The notes beneath the pieces are model-generated. The model did not search any database and was not told the origin of the DNA. It was given only the letters and a program-made list of their open reading frames with translations. A stretch of 64,000 bases of DNA from Streptomyces parvulus (GTDB lineage Bacteria > Actinomycetota > Actinomycetes > Streptomycetales > Streptomycetaceae), in NCBI RefSeq assembly GCF_014648855.1, contig NZ_BMRX01000018.1, forward strand, positions 83,050 through 147,049, written 5' to 3'. The translations under genes were made by a program, and so were the position numbers. Shown here piece by piece: positions 35,503 to 44,763 of this stretch; the first letter of the stretch is position 1; each line of letters begins with the position of its first letter.

Positions 35503-36771
35503 TCAGGCGCCGGTGACCTCGACCGCGGCGAGGCTCTTCTTGCCGCGGCGCAGCACCAGCCAGCGTCCGTGCAGCAGGTCCTCCGCGGCGGGGACCGCGT
35601 CCTCGGCGGTGACCTTGGCGTTGTTCACGTAGGCACCGCCCTCCTTCACCGTGCGGCGGGCGGCGGACTTGCTGGCGACCAGGCCGACCTCGGCGAAGAG
35701 GTCGACGACCGGGGCCGGCTCGGCGACCCGGACGTGCGGCACCTCGGAGAGGGCCGCGGCGAGCGTCCCGGCGTCGAGAGCGGCGAGGTCGCCCTGGCCG
35801 AAGAGGGCCTTGGACGCGGCGATCACGGCGGCCGTCTGGTCGGCGCCGTGCACCAGCGTCGTCAGCTCCTCGGCCAGCGCGCGCTGCGCGGCCCGGGCCT
35901 GCGGCCGCTCCTCGGTCTGCCGCTCCAGCTCCTCCAGCTCCGCGCGGGACTTGAAGGACAGGATCCGCATGTAGCCCGAGATGTCCCGGTCGTCCACGTT
36001 CAACCAGAACTGGTAGAACGCGTACGGGGTGGTCATCTCCGGGTCCAGCCAGACCGCGCCGCCCTCGGTCTTGCCGAACTTGGTGCCGTCGGCCTTGGTC
36101 ATCAGCGGCGTCGCGTAGGCGTGGACGCCGGCGTCCGGCTCCAGGCGGTGCAGCAGGTCGAGGCCGGCCGTGAGGTTGCCCCACTGGTCGCTGCCGCCCT
36201 GCTGCATCGTGCAGCCGTACCTCCGGTAGAGCTGGAGGAAGTCCATGGCCTGGAGCAGCTGGTAGCTGAACTCCGTGTAGCTGATGCCCTCGGAGGACTC
36301 CAGACGCCGGGCGACAGAGTCCTTGGTCAGCATCTTGTTGACCCGGAAGTGCTTGCCGATGTCCCGCAGGAACTCGATGGCCGACAGGCCCTCGGTCCAG
36401 TCGAGGTTGTTGACCATCACGGCCGCGTTCTCGCCCTCGAAGGTCAGGAACGGCTCGATCTGGCCGCGCAGCCGGTCGACCCAGCCCGCGACGGTCTCCG
36501 GCGAGTTCAGCGTGCGCTCCGCGGTCGGGCGCGGGTCGCCGATCTGGCCCGTCGCGCCGCCGACCAGCGCCAGCGGCCGGTGGCCGGCCTGCTGGAGCCG
36601 GCGCACGGTGAGCACCTGCACCAGGTGCCCCACGTGCAGCGACGGCGCGGTCGGGTCGAAACCGCAATAGAACGTGACCGGACCGTCCGCGAGAGCCTTG
36701 CGCAAAGCGTCCTCGTCGGTGGACTGGGCGAACAGCCCGCGCCACTTCAGCTCGTCGACGATGTCCGTCAC
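35503..36771 (-). CDS. tyrS: tyrosyl-tRNA synthetase
   Basis: This 422-residue class I aminoacyl-tRNA synthetase has the HIGH-type motif LHVGHL (about 46-51), tyrosine-pocket segments YCGFDPTAPS and QQGGSDQWGN, and the KMSKS-type loop TKFGKTEGGAVWL. The C-terminal S4 RNA-binding domain (SKSAARRTVKEGGAYVNNAKV) is present. The start is GTG at 36771. Upstream 71 bp are too short for a T-box leader. Confidence 0.97.
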   Translation of the reverse strand: MTDIVDELKWRGLFAQSTDEDALRKALADGPVTFYCGFDPTAPSLHVGHLVQVLTVRRLQQAGHRPLALVGGATGQIGDPRPTAERTLNSPETVAGWVDRLRGQIEPFLTFEGENAAVMVNNLDWTEGLSAIEFLRDIGKHFRVNKMLTKDSVARRLESSEGISYTEFSYQLLQAMDFLQLYRRYGCTMQQGGSDQWGNLTAGLDLLHRLEPDAGVHAYATPLMTKADGTKFGKTEGGAVWLDPEMTTPYAFYQFWLNVDDRDISGYMRILSFKSRAELEELERQTEERPQARAAQRALAEELTTLVHGADQTAAVIAASKALFGQGDLAALDAGTLAAALSEVPHVRVAEPAPVVDLFAEVGLVASKSAARRTVKEGGAYVNNAKVTAEDAVPAAEDLLHGRWLVLRRGKKSLAAVEVTGA

Positions 36772-36842
36772 GGTTCTCGTGTCTCCTACGTGCTCATACG
36801 GTGCGTGGTCTTCGGACGGCCGGGTGACGGCCGACTACGAGG

Positions 36843-38237
36843 TTATACGCCCTGGCTGACAGAGCTCATATTGAAATCCGGCACCCGCAGCGCGGGCATC
36901 GCCGCCCTGGTGAACCAGTCGCCCCACTCCCGGGGCAGCGTCTTCTCGGTCCGCCCCGCCTCGGTGGCCCGGCCCAGCAGGCCCACCGGCGACTCGTTGA
37001 ACCGGAAGTTGTTCACCTCGCCGACGACCTCGCCGTTCTCGACCAGGTACACCCCGTCCCGGGTCAGCCCGGTCAGCAGCAGCGTGGCCGGGTCGACCTC
37101 GCGGATGTACCAGAGGCAGGTCAGCAGCAGCCCGCGCTCCGTGCCGGCCACCATGTCGTCCAGCGAGCGGTCCGTGCCGCCGTCCAGGACCAGGTTGCCG
37201 ATCGCCGGAGCCACCGGCAGCCCGGTCAGGGCCGCGCTGTGCCGGGTGGTCGTCAGCCGGTGCAGCTCACCCGCGCGGATCCAGTCCGTGGCCGCCACCG
37301 GCAGCCCGTTGTCGAACACCGACTGGTCCCCGCCGGAGGAGTGCGCCACCACGAAGGGCGCGCTCTCCAGCCCCGGCTCGTGCGGATCGCTGCGCAGGGT
37401 CAGCGGCAGCTCGCCCAGCCGCTCGCCGACGCGCGTGCCGCCGCCCGGCTTCGAGAACACCGTGCGCCCCTCGACCGCGTCCCGTCCCGACGCCGACCAC
37501 AGCTGGTAGATCAGCAGGTCGGCCACCGCGGTCGGCGGCAGCAGCGTCTCGTACCGGCCCGTCGGCAGCTCCACCCGGCGCTCGGCCCAGCCCAGGCGGA
37601 CGGCGAGGTCCGCGTCGAGCGCCCCCGGGTCGACGTCCTTGAAGTCCCGCGTGGCGCGCCCCGCCCACGCCGACCGGGTCCGGTCGGGGGACTTGGCGTT
37701 CAGCTCCAGCGTCCCGTTGGGCTGGTCGTGCCGCAGCCGCAGCCCCGTGGAGGTCCCCACGTAGGTCGACGTCATCTCGTGGTTGGCGAATCCGTACAGC
37801 TCCCGGCCGCCCGCACGCGCGCGTGCGAACGCCTCCCCGAGGGCGGGCGCGAAGTCCGCGAACACGGCCGAGGACGTCTCCGCCGGCGCGTCGGTGAAGT
37901 CGGGCGACGCGGGTACGTCCGTGACCAGCGGCTGCGCGTCCTCGGCGGGTCCGGCGCCGCGCGCCGCGGCCTCGGCGGCCCGCACCAGCGGCTCCAGTTC
38001 GTCCACGGTCACGGCCGAACGCGACACGACGCCCGACGCGGTGCCCTCCCGCCCGTCCACAGTGGCGACGACGGTCAGCGTGCGTCCGCGCGTGACGCCG
38101 TTGGTGGTGAGCGCGTTGCCCGCCCAGCGCAGGTTGGCGGTGGACTCCTCGTCGGCGATGACGACGCAGCCGTCCGCCCGCGACAGCTCCAGCGCCCGCT
38201 CGACGATCTCGTGGGGCTTGTGGGTACGGGCGCTCAT
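36843..38237 (-). CDS. tldE: TldE/PmbA-type metalloprotease subunit
   Basis: This 464-residue protein is the TldE (PmbA) half of the TldD-TldE heterodimer, which unfolds and degrades peptides and matures some RiPP precursors. It shows GVTRGRTLTVVATVDGREG near the N terminus, AHSSGGDQSVFDNGLPVAATDWI and ENGEVVGEVNNFRFNESPVGLLG at the end. It lacks the metal motif, as expected for TldE. The ATG at 38237 overlaps the tldD stop as ATGA. Confidence 0.9.
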   Translation of the reverse strand: MSARTHKPHEIVERALELSRADGCVVIADEESTANLRWAGNALTTNGVTRGRTLTVVATVDGREGTASGVVSRSAVTVDELEPLVRAAEAAARGAGPAEDAQPLVTDVPASPDFTDAPAETSSAVFADFAPALGEAFARARAGGRELYGFANHEMTSTYVGTSTGLRLRHDQPNGTLELNAKSPDRTRSAWAGRATRDFKDVDPGALDADLAVRLGWAERRVELPTGRYETLLPPTAVADLLIYQLWSASGRDAVEGRTVFSKPGGGTRVGERLGELPLTLRSDPHEPGLESAPFVVAHSSGGDQSVFDNGLPVAATDWIRAGELHRLTTTRHSAALTGLPVAPAIGNLVLDGGTDRSLDDMVAGTERGLLLTCLWYIREVDPATLLLTGLTRDGVYLVENGEVVGEVNNFRFNESPVGLLGRATEAGRTEKTLPREWGDWFTRAAMPALRVPDFNMSSVSQGV

Positions 38238-39757
38238 CGACCGGCCTCCTGGGTGGTGTTGAGGATGTTGACGCCCTTGAAGAGGGCGGACGGGCAGCCG
38301 TGCGACACGGCCGCGACCTGGCCGGGCTGGGCCTTGCCGCAGTTGAAGGCGCCGCCCAGGACGTACGTCCGCGGGCCGCCGACCGCCGCCATGGAGCCCC
38401 AGAAGTCGGTGGTCGTCGCCTGGTAGGCCACGTCCCGCAGCTGACCGGCGAGCCGCCCGTTCTCGATCCGGAAGAAGCGCTGCCCGGTGAACTGGAAGTT
38501 GTAGCGCTGCATGTCGATGGACCAGGAACGGTCCCCGACGACGTAGATCCCGCGGTCCACGCCCCCGATCAGATCCTCCGTCGACATACCGCCCGGGTCG
38601 GGCTGGAGCGAGACGTTGGCCATGCGCTGCACCGGCACGTGGGCGGGGGAGTCGGCGTACGCGCACCCGTTGGAGCGCTCGAACCCGGTGAGCCGCGCGA
38701 TCCGCCGGTCGAGCTGGTAGCCCACCAGCGTGCCGTCCTTCACCAGGTCCCAGGACTGGCCCGCGACACCCTCGTCGTCGTAGCCCATGGTGGCCAGCCC
38801 GTGCTCGGCGGTGCGGTCGCCGGTGACGTTCATCAGCTCCGAGCCGTAACGCAACTTGCCGAGCTGGTCGAAGGTGGCGAAGGAGGTGCCGGCGTACGCC
38901 GCCTCGTACCCGAGCGCCCGGTCCAGCTCGGTGGCGTGACCGATGGACTCGTGGATGGTCAGCCACAGGTTGGAGGGGTCCACGACCAGGTCGTACAGGC
39001 CCGCCTCGACGCTCGGCGCGCGCATCTTCTCGGCCAGCAGCTCCGGGATCTCGGCCAGCTCGGCGTCCCAGTCCCAACCGGTGCCGGTCAGGTACTCCCA
39101 GCCGCGGCCGGCCGGCGGGGCCAGCGTCCGCATGGAGTCGAACTCGCCGCTGGAGTCGTCGACGGAGACGGCGGTGAGGACCGGATGCAGCCGTACCCGC
39201 TGCTGCGTGGTCACGGTCCCGGCCGTGTCGGCGTAGAACTTGTTCTCGTGCACGGTGAGCAGCGAGGCGTCCACGTGGTCGACCCCGTCGGCCGCCAGCA
39301 GCCGCGCGCTCCAGTCGGCGAGCAGCGCCGACTTCTCCTCGGCCGGCACGGTGAACGGATCGACGTCGTACGCCGAGATCCACGTCCGGTCGGCGTGCAC
39401 GGGCTCGCTCGCCAGCTCCACGTGCTCGTCCGACCCGGCCGCGCGGATCACCTGCGCGGACAGCTTGGCCATCGCCACCGCCTGCGAGGCGACCTTCGCG
39501 GCGGCGTCCATGGTCAGGTCCACACCGGACGCGAAGCCCCACGTGCCGCCGTGCACCACCCGCACCGCGTAGCCGAGGTCGGTGGTGTCGGAGGAGCCGG
39601 CGGGCTTGGCGTCCCTGAGGCGCCAGGAGGCGTCGCGCACCCGTTCCAGCCGGAAGTCCGCGTGCTCCGCGCCGAGCGCACGCGCGCGTGCGAGGGCGGC
39701 GTCGGCGAGGGCGCGTAGGGGGAGTGCCGTGAAGGCTTCGTCGATGCTGTGAGGCAC
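38234..39757 (-). CDS. tldD: TldD-type metalloprotease
   Basis: This 507-residue catalytic partner of TldE carries the metal-binding HESIGHATELDRALGYE (HExxxH) near 260 and GGAFNCGKAQPGQVAAVSHGCPSALFKG near the C terminus, where TldD keeps a Cys. The GTG at 39757 is used because a GAGAC-like ribosome site lies 6 bp before it and the longer frame upstream is unlike the family. The pair is co-transcribed; no RiPP precursor gene was found beside it. Confidence 0.93.
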   Translation of the reverse strand: MPHSIDEAFTALPLRALADAALARARALGAEHADFRLERVRDASWRLRDAKPAGSSDTTDLGYAVRVVHGGTWGFASGVDLTMDAAAKVASQAVAMAKLSAQVIRAAGSDEHVELASEPVHADRTWISAYDVDPFTVPAEEKSALLADWSARLLAADGVDHVDASLLTVHENKFYADTAGTVTTQQRVRLHPVLTAVSVDDSSGEFDSMRTLAPPAGRGWEYLTGTGWDWDAELAEIPELLAEKMRAPSVEAGLYDLVVDPSNLWLTIHESIGHATELDRALGYEAAYAGTSFATFDQLGKLRYGSELMNVTGDRTAEHGLATMGYDDEGVAGQSWDLVKDGTLVGYQLDRRIARLTGFERSNGCAYADSPAHVPVQRMANVSLQPDPGGMSTEDLIGGVDRGIYVVGDRSWSIDMQRYNFQFTGQRFFRIENGRLAGQLRDVAYQATTTDFWGSMAAVGGPRTYVLGGAFNCGKAQPGQVAAVSHGCPSALFKGVNILNTTQEAGR

Positions 39758-40043
39758 CTGCGTCTCTTTCTGTCGACGTGACCGGTCGTCTGCCGCGACA
39801 CCGGGCTCGGCCGCATCATGTCGCGCCGGGCGGGACGGCGACCACACCTTTGCCGCCGCGAGCGGTTGCTCCTCGCCGGGTCCGTTCTGTAGGGACCCGA
39901 CAGTCAGTCCCGTAAGCCACTGTGGGTGCCCGAGTCTCCGCCGGGACACGCGGCCCGATAGGTTTTCGATGAAGCCGCCTGCACAGCCGCCCGTCGTCCG
40001 GGTGCTCGGGCGGACCACAGACCGCTAGGGAAAGGGTGATCCG

Positions 40044-40748
40044 TTGAGCCGCTCGGTTCTCGTCACCGGAGGCAACCGGGGCATCGGCCTCGCCATCGCC
40101 CGCGCCTTCGCCGACGCCGGCGACAAGGTCGCGATCACATACCGCTCGGGTGAGCCGCCGGAGGGCTTCCTGGCCGTCAAGTGCGACATCACCGACACCG
40201 AGCAGGTGGAGCAGGCCTACAAGGAGATCGAGGAAGCGCACGGTCCCGTCGAGGTCCTGGTCGCCAACGCCGGCGTCACCAAGGACCAGCTCCTGATGCG
40301 CATGTCCGAGGAGGACTTCACCTCGGTCCTGGAGACCAACCTCACCGGCACCTTCCGGGTCGTCAAGCGCGCCAACCGCGCCATGCTGCGCGCCAAGAAG
40401 GGCCGCGTCGTCCTGATCTCGTCCGTCGTCGGACTCCTCGGCTCCGCGGGCCAGGCCAACTACGCCGCCTCCAAGGCCGGTCTGGTCGGCTTCGCGCGCT
40501 CCCTCGCCCGTGAGCTGGGTTCGCGCAACCTCACCTTCAACGTCGTCGCGCCCGGCTTCGTGGACACGGACATGACCAAGGTGCTCACCGACGAGCAGCG
40601 GGCCAACATCGTGTCGCAGGTGCCGCTGGGCCGGTACGCGCGCCCCGAGGAGATCGCCGCCGCGGTGCGGTTCCTCGCCTCGGACGAAGCGTCGTACATC
40701 ACTGGAGCCGTCATTCCCGTTGACGGCGGACTGGGAATGGGTCACTGA
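40044..40748 (+). CDS. fabG: 3-oxoacyl-[ACP] reductase
   Basis: This 234-residue SDR has TGGNRGIGLAIA (NADPH motif), NAGVT, catalytic Ser in LISSVVGLLG and YAASKAGLVGFARSLA with the YxxxK pair. It reduces 3-ketoacyl-ACP in type II fatty acid synthesis. The start is TTG at 40044: GGGTG lies 6-10 bp before it and no ATG or GTG in frame fits the fold. fabI follows 5 bp later. Confidence 0.95.
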   Translation: MSRSVLVTGGNRGIGLAIARAFADAGDKVAITYRSGEPPEGFLAVKCDITDTEQVEQAYKEIEEAHGPVEVLVANAGVTKDQLLMRMSEEDFTSVLETNLTGTFRVVKRANRAMLRAKKGRVVLISSVVGLLGSAGQANYAASKAGLVGFARSLARELGSRNLTFNVVAPGFVDTDMTKVLTDEQRANIVSQVPLGRYARPEEIAAAVRFLASDEASYITGAVIPVDGGLGMGH

Positions 40749-40753
40749 TCACC

Positions 40754-41521
40754 ATGAGCGGAATCCTCGAGGGCAAGCGTGTCCTGATCACCGGTGTGCT
40801 GATGGAGTCCTCCATCGCCTTCCACACCGCCAAGCTGGCCCAGGAGCAGGGCGCCGAGATCATCCTGACGGCGTTCCCGCGCCCCACGCTGACCGAGCGC
40901 ATCGCCAAGAAGCTGCCCAGGCCCACCAAGGTCATCGAGCTGGACGTCACCAACGACGAGCACCTCGGGCGCCTCGCCGACATCGTCGGGGAGGAGCTGG
41001 GCGGCCTCGACGGCGTCGTCCACTCCATCGGCTTCGCGCCGCAGGACGCGCTCGGCGGCAACTTCCTGAACACGCCGTTCGAGTCGGTCGCCACGGCCAT
41101 GCACGTCTCGGCGTACTCCCTGAAGTCGCTGACCACGGCCTGCCTGCCGCTGATGCAGAACGGCGGCTCGGTCGTCGGCCTCACCTTCGACGCGCAGTAC
41201 GCCTGGCCGCAGTACGACTGGATGGGCCCGGCGAAGGCGGCCCTGGAGGCCACCAGCCGGTACATGGCGCGGGACCTCGGCAAGCAGAACATCCGCTGCA
41301 ACCTGGTCTCGGCCGGCCCGATCGGCTCCATGGCCGCCAAGTCCATCCCGGGCTTCGCCGAGCTGGCCTCGGTGTGGGACAACCGCTCCCCGCTGGAGTG
41401 GGACCTCAAGGACCCGGAGCCGGCCGGCCGCGGTGTCGTCGCGCTGCTGAGCGACTGGTTCCCGAAGACCACCGGCGAGATCGTCCACGTCGACGGCGGA
41501 CTGCACGCCATCGGCGCCTGA
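40754..41521 (+). CDS. fabI: enoyl-[ACP] reductase (NADH)
   Basis: This 255-residue protein is of the FabI/InhA type: GKRVLITGVLMESSIAFHTAK near the start, VVHSIGFAP, and the catalytic YDWMGPAKAALEA (Tyr and Lys six apart). It completes each elongation cycle with fabG. It follows fabG by 5 bp, an arrangement shared with mabA-inhA of mycobacteria. A long terminator follows. Confidence 0.95.
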   Translation: MSGILEGKRVLITGVLMESSIAFHTAKLAQEQGAEIILTAFPRPTLTERIAKKLPRPTKVIELDVTNDEHLGRLADIVGEELGGLDGVVHSIGFAPQDALGGNFLNTPFESVATAMHVSAYSLKSLTTACLPLMQNGGSVVGLTFDAQYAWPQYDWMGPAKAALEATSRYMARDLGKQNIRCNLVSAGPIGSMAAKSIPGFAELASVWDNRSPLEWDLKDPEPAGRGVVALLSDWFPKTTGEIVHVDGGLHAIGA

Positions 41522-41547
41522 CCGGACCCCGTCTCCGGCCGTTTCCG

Positions 41548-41600
41548 GTGACACGCGAAGGACCCGCACCCCGCTCGGGCGCGGGTCCTTCGCGTGTCAC
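41548..41600 (+). terminator. 20-bp stem terminator after fabI
   Basis: GTGACACGCGAAGGACCCGC (41548-41567) pairs perfectly with 41581-41600, leaving a 13-nt loop. It begins 27 bp after the fabI stop. Confidence 0.9.
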
Positions 41601-41701
41601 CCGTCCGGCCCAGCCGGCCGGGCGGCGGGCCGGCGTCCGGCGCACGCTGAGGGGGCGTTCCCCACGAGCCTTTCCTCCCAGCACCGCCGAGGAGGCCTCC
41701 C

Positions 41702-42052
41702 GTGCGTCCGCTCGCCCGCCTCGCCCCGGCCGTCCTCGCCCTCGTCTGCGTGCTGCTCCTGCCGTACGAGGCGATGTCCCACGCGCGGGTGGAGGCCGGG
41801 GGCCCCGCGCGGGCGGAACCGTTCGGATCCGAGTGCCGGGTCCGCGTCGACGACTCCGACGTGACCGCCCACTGCCACAACCCGTACCCGGAGACCGACG
41901 CGGTGCGGCTGCACGTCGAGTGCGCCCGCTGGTGGGACCTCGACGGCGACTCCGCGCCGGTCGAGGCCGGGCCGGCGCAGACCGTGCGGCTGGACGGGCG
42001 GTGCTGGAAGGAGGTCCGGTCCGCCTGGGTCAGTCACCGGAGGGCGCGCTGA
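41702..42052 (+). CDS. small secreted hypothetical protein
   Basis: This 116-residue protein has a signal peptide (LARLAPAVLALVCVLLLPYEAMSHA) and a short mature domain with four Cys (ECRVRV, AHCHN, VECARWW, GRCW) that could form two disulfides. No family recognised. The start is GTG with GAGGAGG 7 bp before it. Its last 23 bp overlap the convergent GntR gene end. Confidence 0.7.
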   Translation: MRPLARLAPAVLALVCVLLLPYEAMSHARVEAGGPARAEPFGSECRVRVDDSDVTAHCHNPYPETDAVRLHVECARWWDLDGDSAPVEAGPAQTVRLDGRCWKEVRSAWVSHRRAR

Positions 42053-42722
42053 ACCGCCCCGGACGGCACAGGAACGGATAGCCCGCCGCCTCCGAACCGG
42101 CGGTCCCGGCGTCCCCCGCGCGGATCGCGTCCACCAGCCTGGTGTGGTCCATGTGCGTCTCCGGCGTCAGCTCGCCGCCGACGTCGCCGCGCAGCCAGTC
42201 CCGCATCACCTCGCCGAGGTCGGCGTACATCGCGGTCATCACGTCGTTGTGCGAGGCGGCCACGACGGCCAGGTGGAAGGTCGCGTCGGCGGTCACGAAC
42301 GCCTCGGCGTCGCCCGACTCCCAGGCCTCCTCGCGGCGCACCAGGAGCGCGTCGAGCTGCTTGAGGTCCTTCTCCGTGCGCCGCTGGGCGGCGAGCCGGG
42401 CGGCGGACGACTCCAGGGTGGACCGCAGCTCGGCGATGTGCCGGGGATCGGCCTCCGCGAAGCGGCGCTGCATCACGCCCGCCAGCTCACTCGTCGCCAC
42501 GACGTACGTGCCGGAGCCCTGACGGATGTCCAGCAGCCCGTTGTGCGCCAGCGCGCGGACCGCCTCCCGCACCGTGTTGCGGGCGACCCCGAGCTGCTCG
42601 ACCAGCTCGGGCTCCGTCGGGATGCGGGAGCCGACCGGCCACTCGCCCGAGGCGATCTGCTGCCGCAGCGCCGCGATGACCTGCTCGGACAGCGCCGAGC
42701 GACGGGGATGGCTCAGAGGCAT
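42030..42722 (-). CDS. GntR-family (FadR/FCD subgroup) transcriptional regulator
   Basis: This 230-residue protein has an N-terminal winged helix (SEQVIAALRQQIASGEWPVGSRIPTEPELVEQLGVARNTVREAVRAL) and an all-helical FCD domain with likely metal or ligand His residues (DATFHLAVVAASHN, THMDHTRLVDAI). It is divergent from an MFS transporter with a 59-bp gap, so it probably controls that gene and itself. The ligand is unknown. Confidence 0.88.
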   Translation of the reverse strand: MPLSHPRRSALSEQVIAALRQQIASGEWPVGSRIPTEPELVEQLGVARNTVREAVRALAHNGLLDIRQGSGTYVVATSELAGVMQRRFAEADPRHIAELRSTLESSAARLAAQRRTEKDLKQLDALLVRREEAWESGDAEAFVTADATFHLAVVAASHNDVMTAMYADLGEVMRDWLRGDVGGELTPETHMDHTRLVDAIRAGDAGTAGSEAAGYPFLCRPGRFSAPSGD

Positions 42723-42743
42723 GGCTCACCTTCGCACGTGGAG

Positions 42744-42777
42744 TGGACAAGCATTCATCCCATGATTCTATGATGGG
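42744..42777 (+). promoter_or_regulatory. promoter and possible GntR operator for the MFS gene
   Basis: TGGACA (42744-42749) and TATGAT (42769-42774) are 19 bp apart; the -10 box ends 7 bp before the MFS ATG, pointing to a leaderless transcript. The imperfect inverted repeat CATCCCAT-N6-ATGATGGG (42756-42777) overlaps the -10 and could be the GntR operator. Confidence 0.5.
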
Positions 42778-42781
42778 TCTC

Positions 42782-44116
42782 ATGGCTAGTGAGGAAACCC
42801 GGACGGAGACACGTACGGAGACGACCCGCACGCAAGCGCGGATGCCCGCCACGCCCGGCGGGACGGAGAAGGCGCCCCAGGCGTCCGGTACGCGTGCGTG
42901 GACACCGTGGACGACCCGGCTGCTGATCCTCGGCATCGTGCTGGCCGCCGTCAATCTGCGTCCCGCCATCACCAGCCTGGGCGCCCTCCTGGAGGAGGTC
43001 CGCGACGGCCTCGGCATGAGCGGCAGCGTCGCCGGACTGCTCACCTCCGTCCCGCCGCTGTGCTTCGCCGTCTTCGGCGTCACCGCGCCCCGGCTGGCCC
43101 GCCGCTTCGGTCCCGGCGCGGTGGTCTTCGCGGGCATGGCCGCCATCACCGCGGGCCTGGTGATCCGCCCCTACGCCGGCGGGACGGCCGGATTCCTGGC
43201 CGCCACCGCGCTCGCGCTGATGGGCATCGCGGTCAGCAACGTCCTGATGCCGGTCATCGTCAAGCGCTACTTCCCCGACCGGGTCGGTTCCATGACCGGC
43301 CTGTACTCGATGGCCCTCGCCTTCGGCACCTCCGTCGCCGCCGCCGCGACCGTGCCGGTGACCGACGCCCTGGGCGGCCACTGGCAGCCCGGCCTCGCCG
43401 TGTGGGCGGTGGTGGGCGCGGCCGCCCTGCTGCCGTGGCTCCCGTTCGTGCGCCACCGCGAGGCGCCCTCGGCCGAGACGCCCGCCCGCTCCCCGGAGCG
43501 CCCCGCCGGACCGGCCGCCGAACAGCCGCCCCTGCGGATCACCCGCAGCCGCACCGCCTGGGCGCTCGCCGTCTTCTTCGGCCTCCAGGCCACCGCCGCC
43601 TACATCACGATGGGCTGGATGGCGCAGATCTTCCGGGACTCCGGGGTCTCCGCCGGCACGGCCGGACTGCTGCTCGCCGTGATCATGGTGATGGGTGTGC
43701 CGCTGGCCTTCGTCATCCCGCGCGTGGCCACCCGGCTGCCCCACCAGGGCCCGATCGTCGTGGTCCTGGGCCTGTGCGGACTAGCCGGATACGCCGGCCT
43801 GTACTTCGCCCCGGTCGGCGGCGCCTGGCTCTGGGCCCTGCTGCTCGGCGTGTCGAACTGCGCCTTCCCGCTCGCGCTGACCATGGTCGGCATGCGGGCC
43901 AGGACCGGCGCGGGCGTTGCCCAGCTGTCGGCCTTCGCGCAGAGCACCGGCTACCTGATCTCCATCCCCGGACCGCTCCTGGTGGGCGTGCTCTACCAGC
44001 ACAGCGGCGGTTGGGGCCTGCCGATCGCCCTGATGAGCGCCCTCATGGTGCCCCAGATCGTGGTGGGCGTCCTGGCGGGCCGCGACCGCACGGTGGAGGA
44101 CGAGGCGGCCCGCTGA
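42782..44116 (+). CDS. MFS transporter of the CynX/NimT type
   Basis: This 444-residue protein has twelve membrane helices and a charged 35-residue N terminus. It shows NLRPAITSLGALLEEVRDGLGMS and FPDRVGSMTGLYSMALAFGTSVAAA, as in CynX (cyanate) and NimT (2-nitroimidazole) transporters. Substrate unknown. The ATG at 42782 lacks a good ribosome site, consistent with leaderless translation. The 38-residue gene downstream is its probable partner. Confidence 0.87.
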   Translation: MASEETRTETRTETTRTQARMPATPGGTEKAPQASGTRAWTPWTTRLLILGIVLAAVNLRPAITSLGALLEEVRDGLGMSGSVAGLLTSVPPLCFAVFGVTAPRLARRFGPGAVVFAGMAAITAGLVIRPYAGGTAGFLAATALALMGIAVSNVLMPVIVKRYFPDRVGSMTGLYSMALAFGTSVAAAATVPVTDALGGHWQPGLAVWAVVGAAALLPWLPFVRHREAPSAETPARSPERPAGPAAEQPPLRITRSRTAWALAVFFGLQATAAYITMGWMAQIFRDSGVSAGTAGLLLAVIMVMGVPLAFVIPRVATRLPHQGPIVVVLGLCGLAGYAGLYFAPVGGAWLWALLLGVSNCAFPLALTMVGMRARTGAGVAQLSAFAQSTGYLISIPGPLLVGVLYQHSGGWGLPIALMSALMVPQIVVGVLAGRDRTVEDEAAR

Positions 44117-44170
44117 GCCCTCGGGCGGCCCGCCCGGCACCGCGCCGGCGCCGGATGGGAGACTTGCCGC

Positions 44171-44287
44171 ATGCCAGTCCTCGACCCGAACCCCCAGAAC
44201 GGCCAGAAGAAGATGCTGCTCGTCTTCGGCGGCTTCCTAGCGATCTTCGTGATCATCGGCATCATCGCCACGATCGCCTCGCCGTGA
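44171..44287 (+). CDS. SGM_5486-type transporter-associated small membrane protein
   Basis: This 38-residue protein has a polar start (PVLDPNPQNGQKK) and one membrane helix (MLLVFGGFLAIFVIIGIIA). It matches the small family that accompanies this MFS type in Streptomyces, which I recall under the name SGM_5486 family. It starts 54 bp after the transporter stop and is followed by a hairpin. Confidence 0.75.
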   Translation: MPVLDPNPQNGQKKMLLVFGGFLAIFVIIGIIATIASP

Positions 44288-44301
44288 CCCGTCCTCCGGC
44301 C

Positions 44302-44326
44302 GGACGGTGGGGTTAACCCCCCGTCC
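44302..44326 (+). terminator. hairpin after the MFS/SGM_5486 unit
   Basis: GGACGG-T-GGGG pairs with CCCC-CCGTCC around a TTAA loop, with one bulged T. It begins 14 bp after the small gene's stop. Confidence 0.7.
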
Positions 44327-44463
44327 CCTAGGGGGCCAGGGTCAGGGTCAAGTGGGTGGACCTCCGGATGGGTTGGGGCCCACGGATTCCGTAGTTTCGA
44401 GACGTGCCCGCGGCAGGCGGGACGCGGAGCACGGACCGGGCTCGGAGACCAGCGGAGGCACCC

Positions 44464-44673
44464 ATGTCGGCACCTGTCTGCACCAGGCCCGCCCGTGCGA
44501 CCCGGGGCGGCGCGGACACCCGCCTCCCCTGGTGGGCGCTGGCCCTGCCGGTGCTCGCCTTCGTGGCACTGCTCCTGCTGATACTCAACCCCGCCGACGC
44601 CCACGCGGCCACCGGGCAGCCCGCGGCCGTCGCCCACCTGCTGGAGTGGCTGCGGCAGCTGACGGCGCGCTGA
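44464..44673 (+). CDS. small single-pass membrane protein
   Basis: This 69-residue protein has a basic N terminus, one hydrophobic helix (WWALALPVLAFVALLLLILNP) and a short C-terminal helix (VAHLLEWLRQLTAR). No family recognised. GCGGAGG lies 6 bp before the ATG at 44464; an upstream in-frame GTG would add 20 Arg/Ala-rich residues. Confidence 0.6.
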   Translation: MSAPVCTRPARATRGGADTRLPWWALALPVLAFVALLLLILNPADAHAATGQPAAVAHLLEWLRQLTAR

Positions 44674-44763
44674 GGCCTGCCCCGGCCCGGACGTGCGTAC
44701 GGCGGTGAATCCGCATGTCAACTCCCTGCGCCCCGTGGCCTGTTTCATGCGAAGCTGGAATGC

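Noticed and set aside
36772..36842. T-box leader upstream of tyrS
   Set aside because: The 71-bp gap before tldE is too short, and no T-box core sequence is seen.
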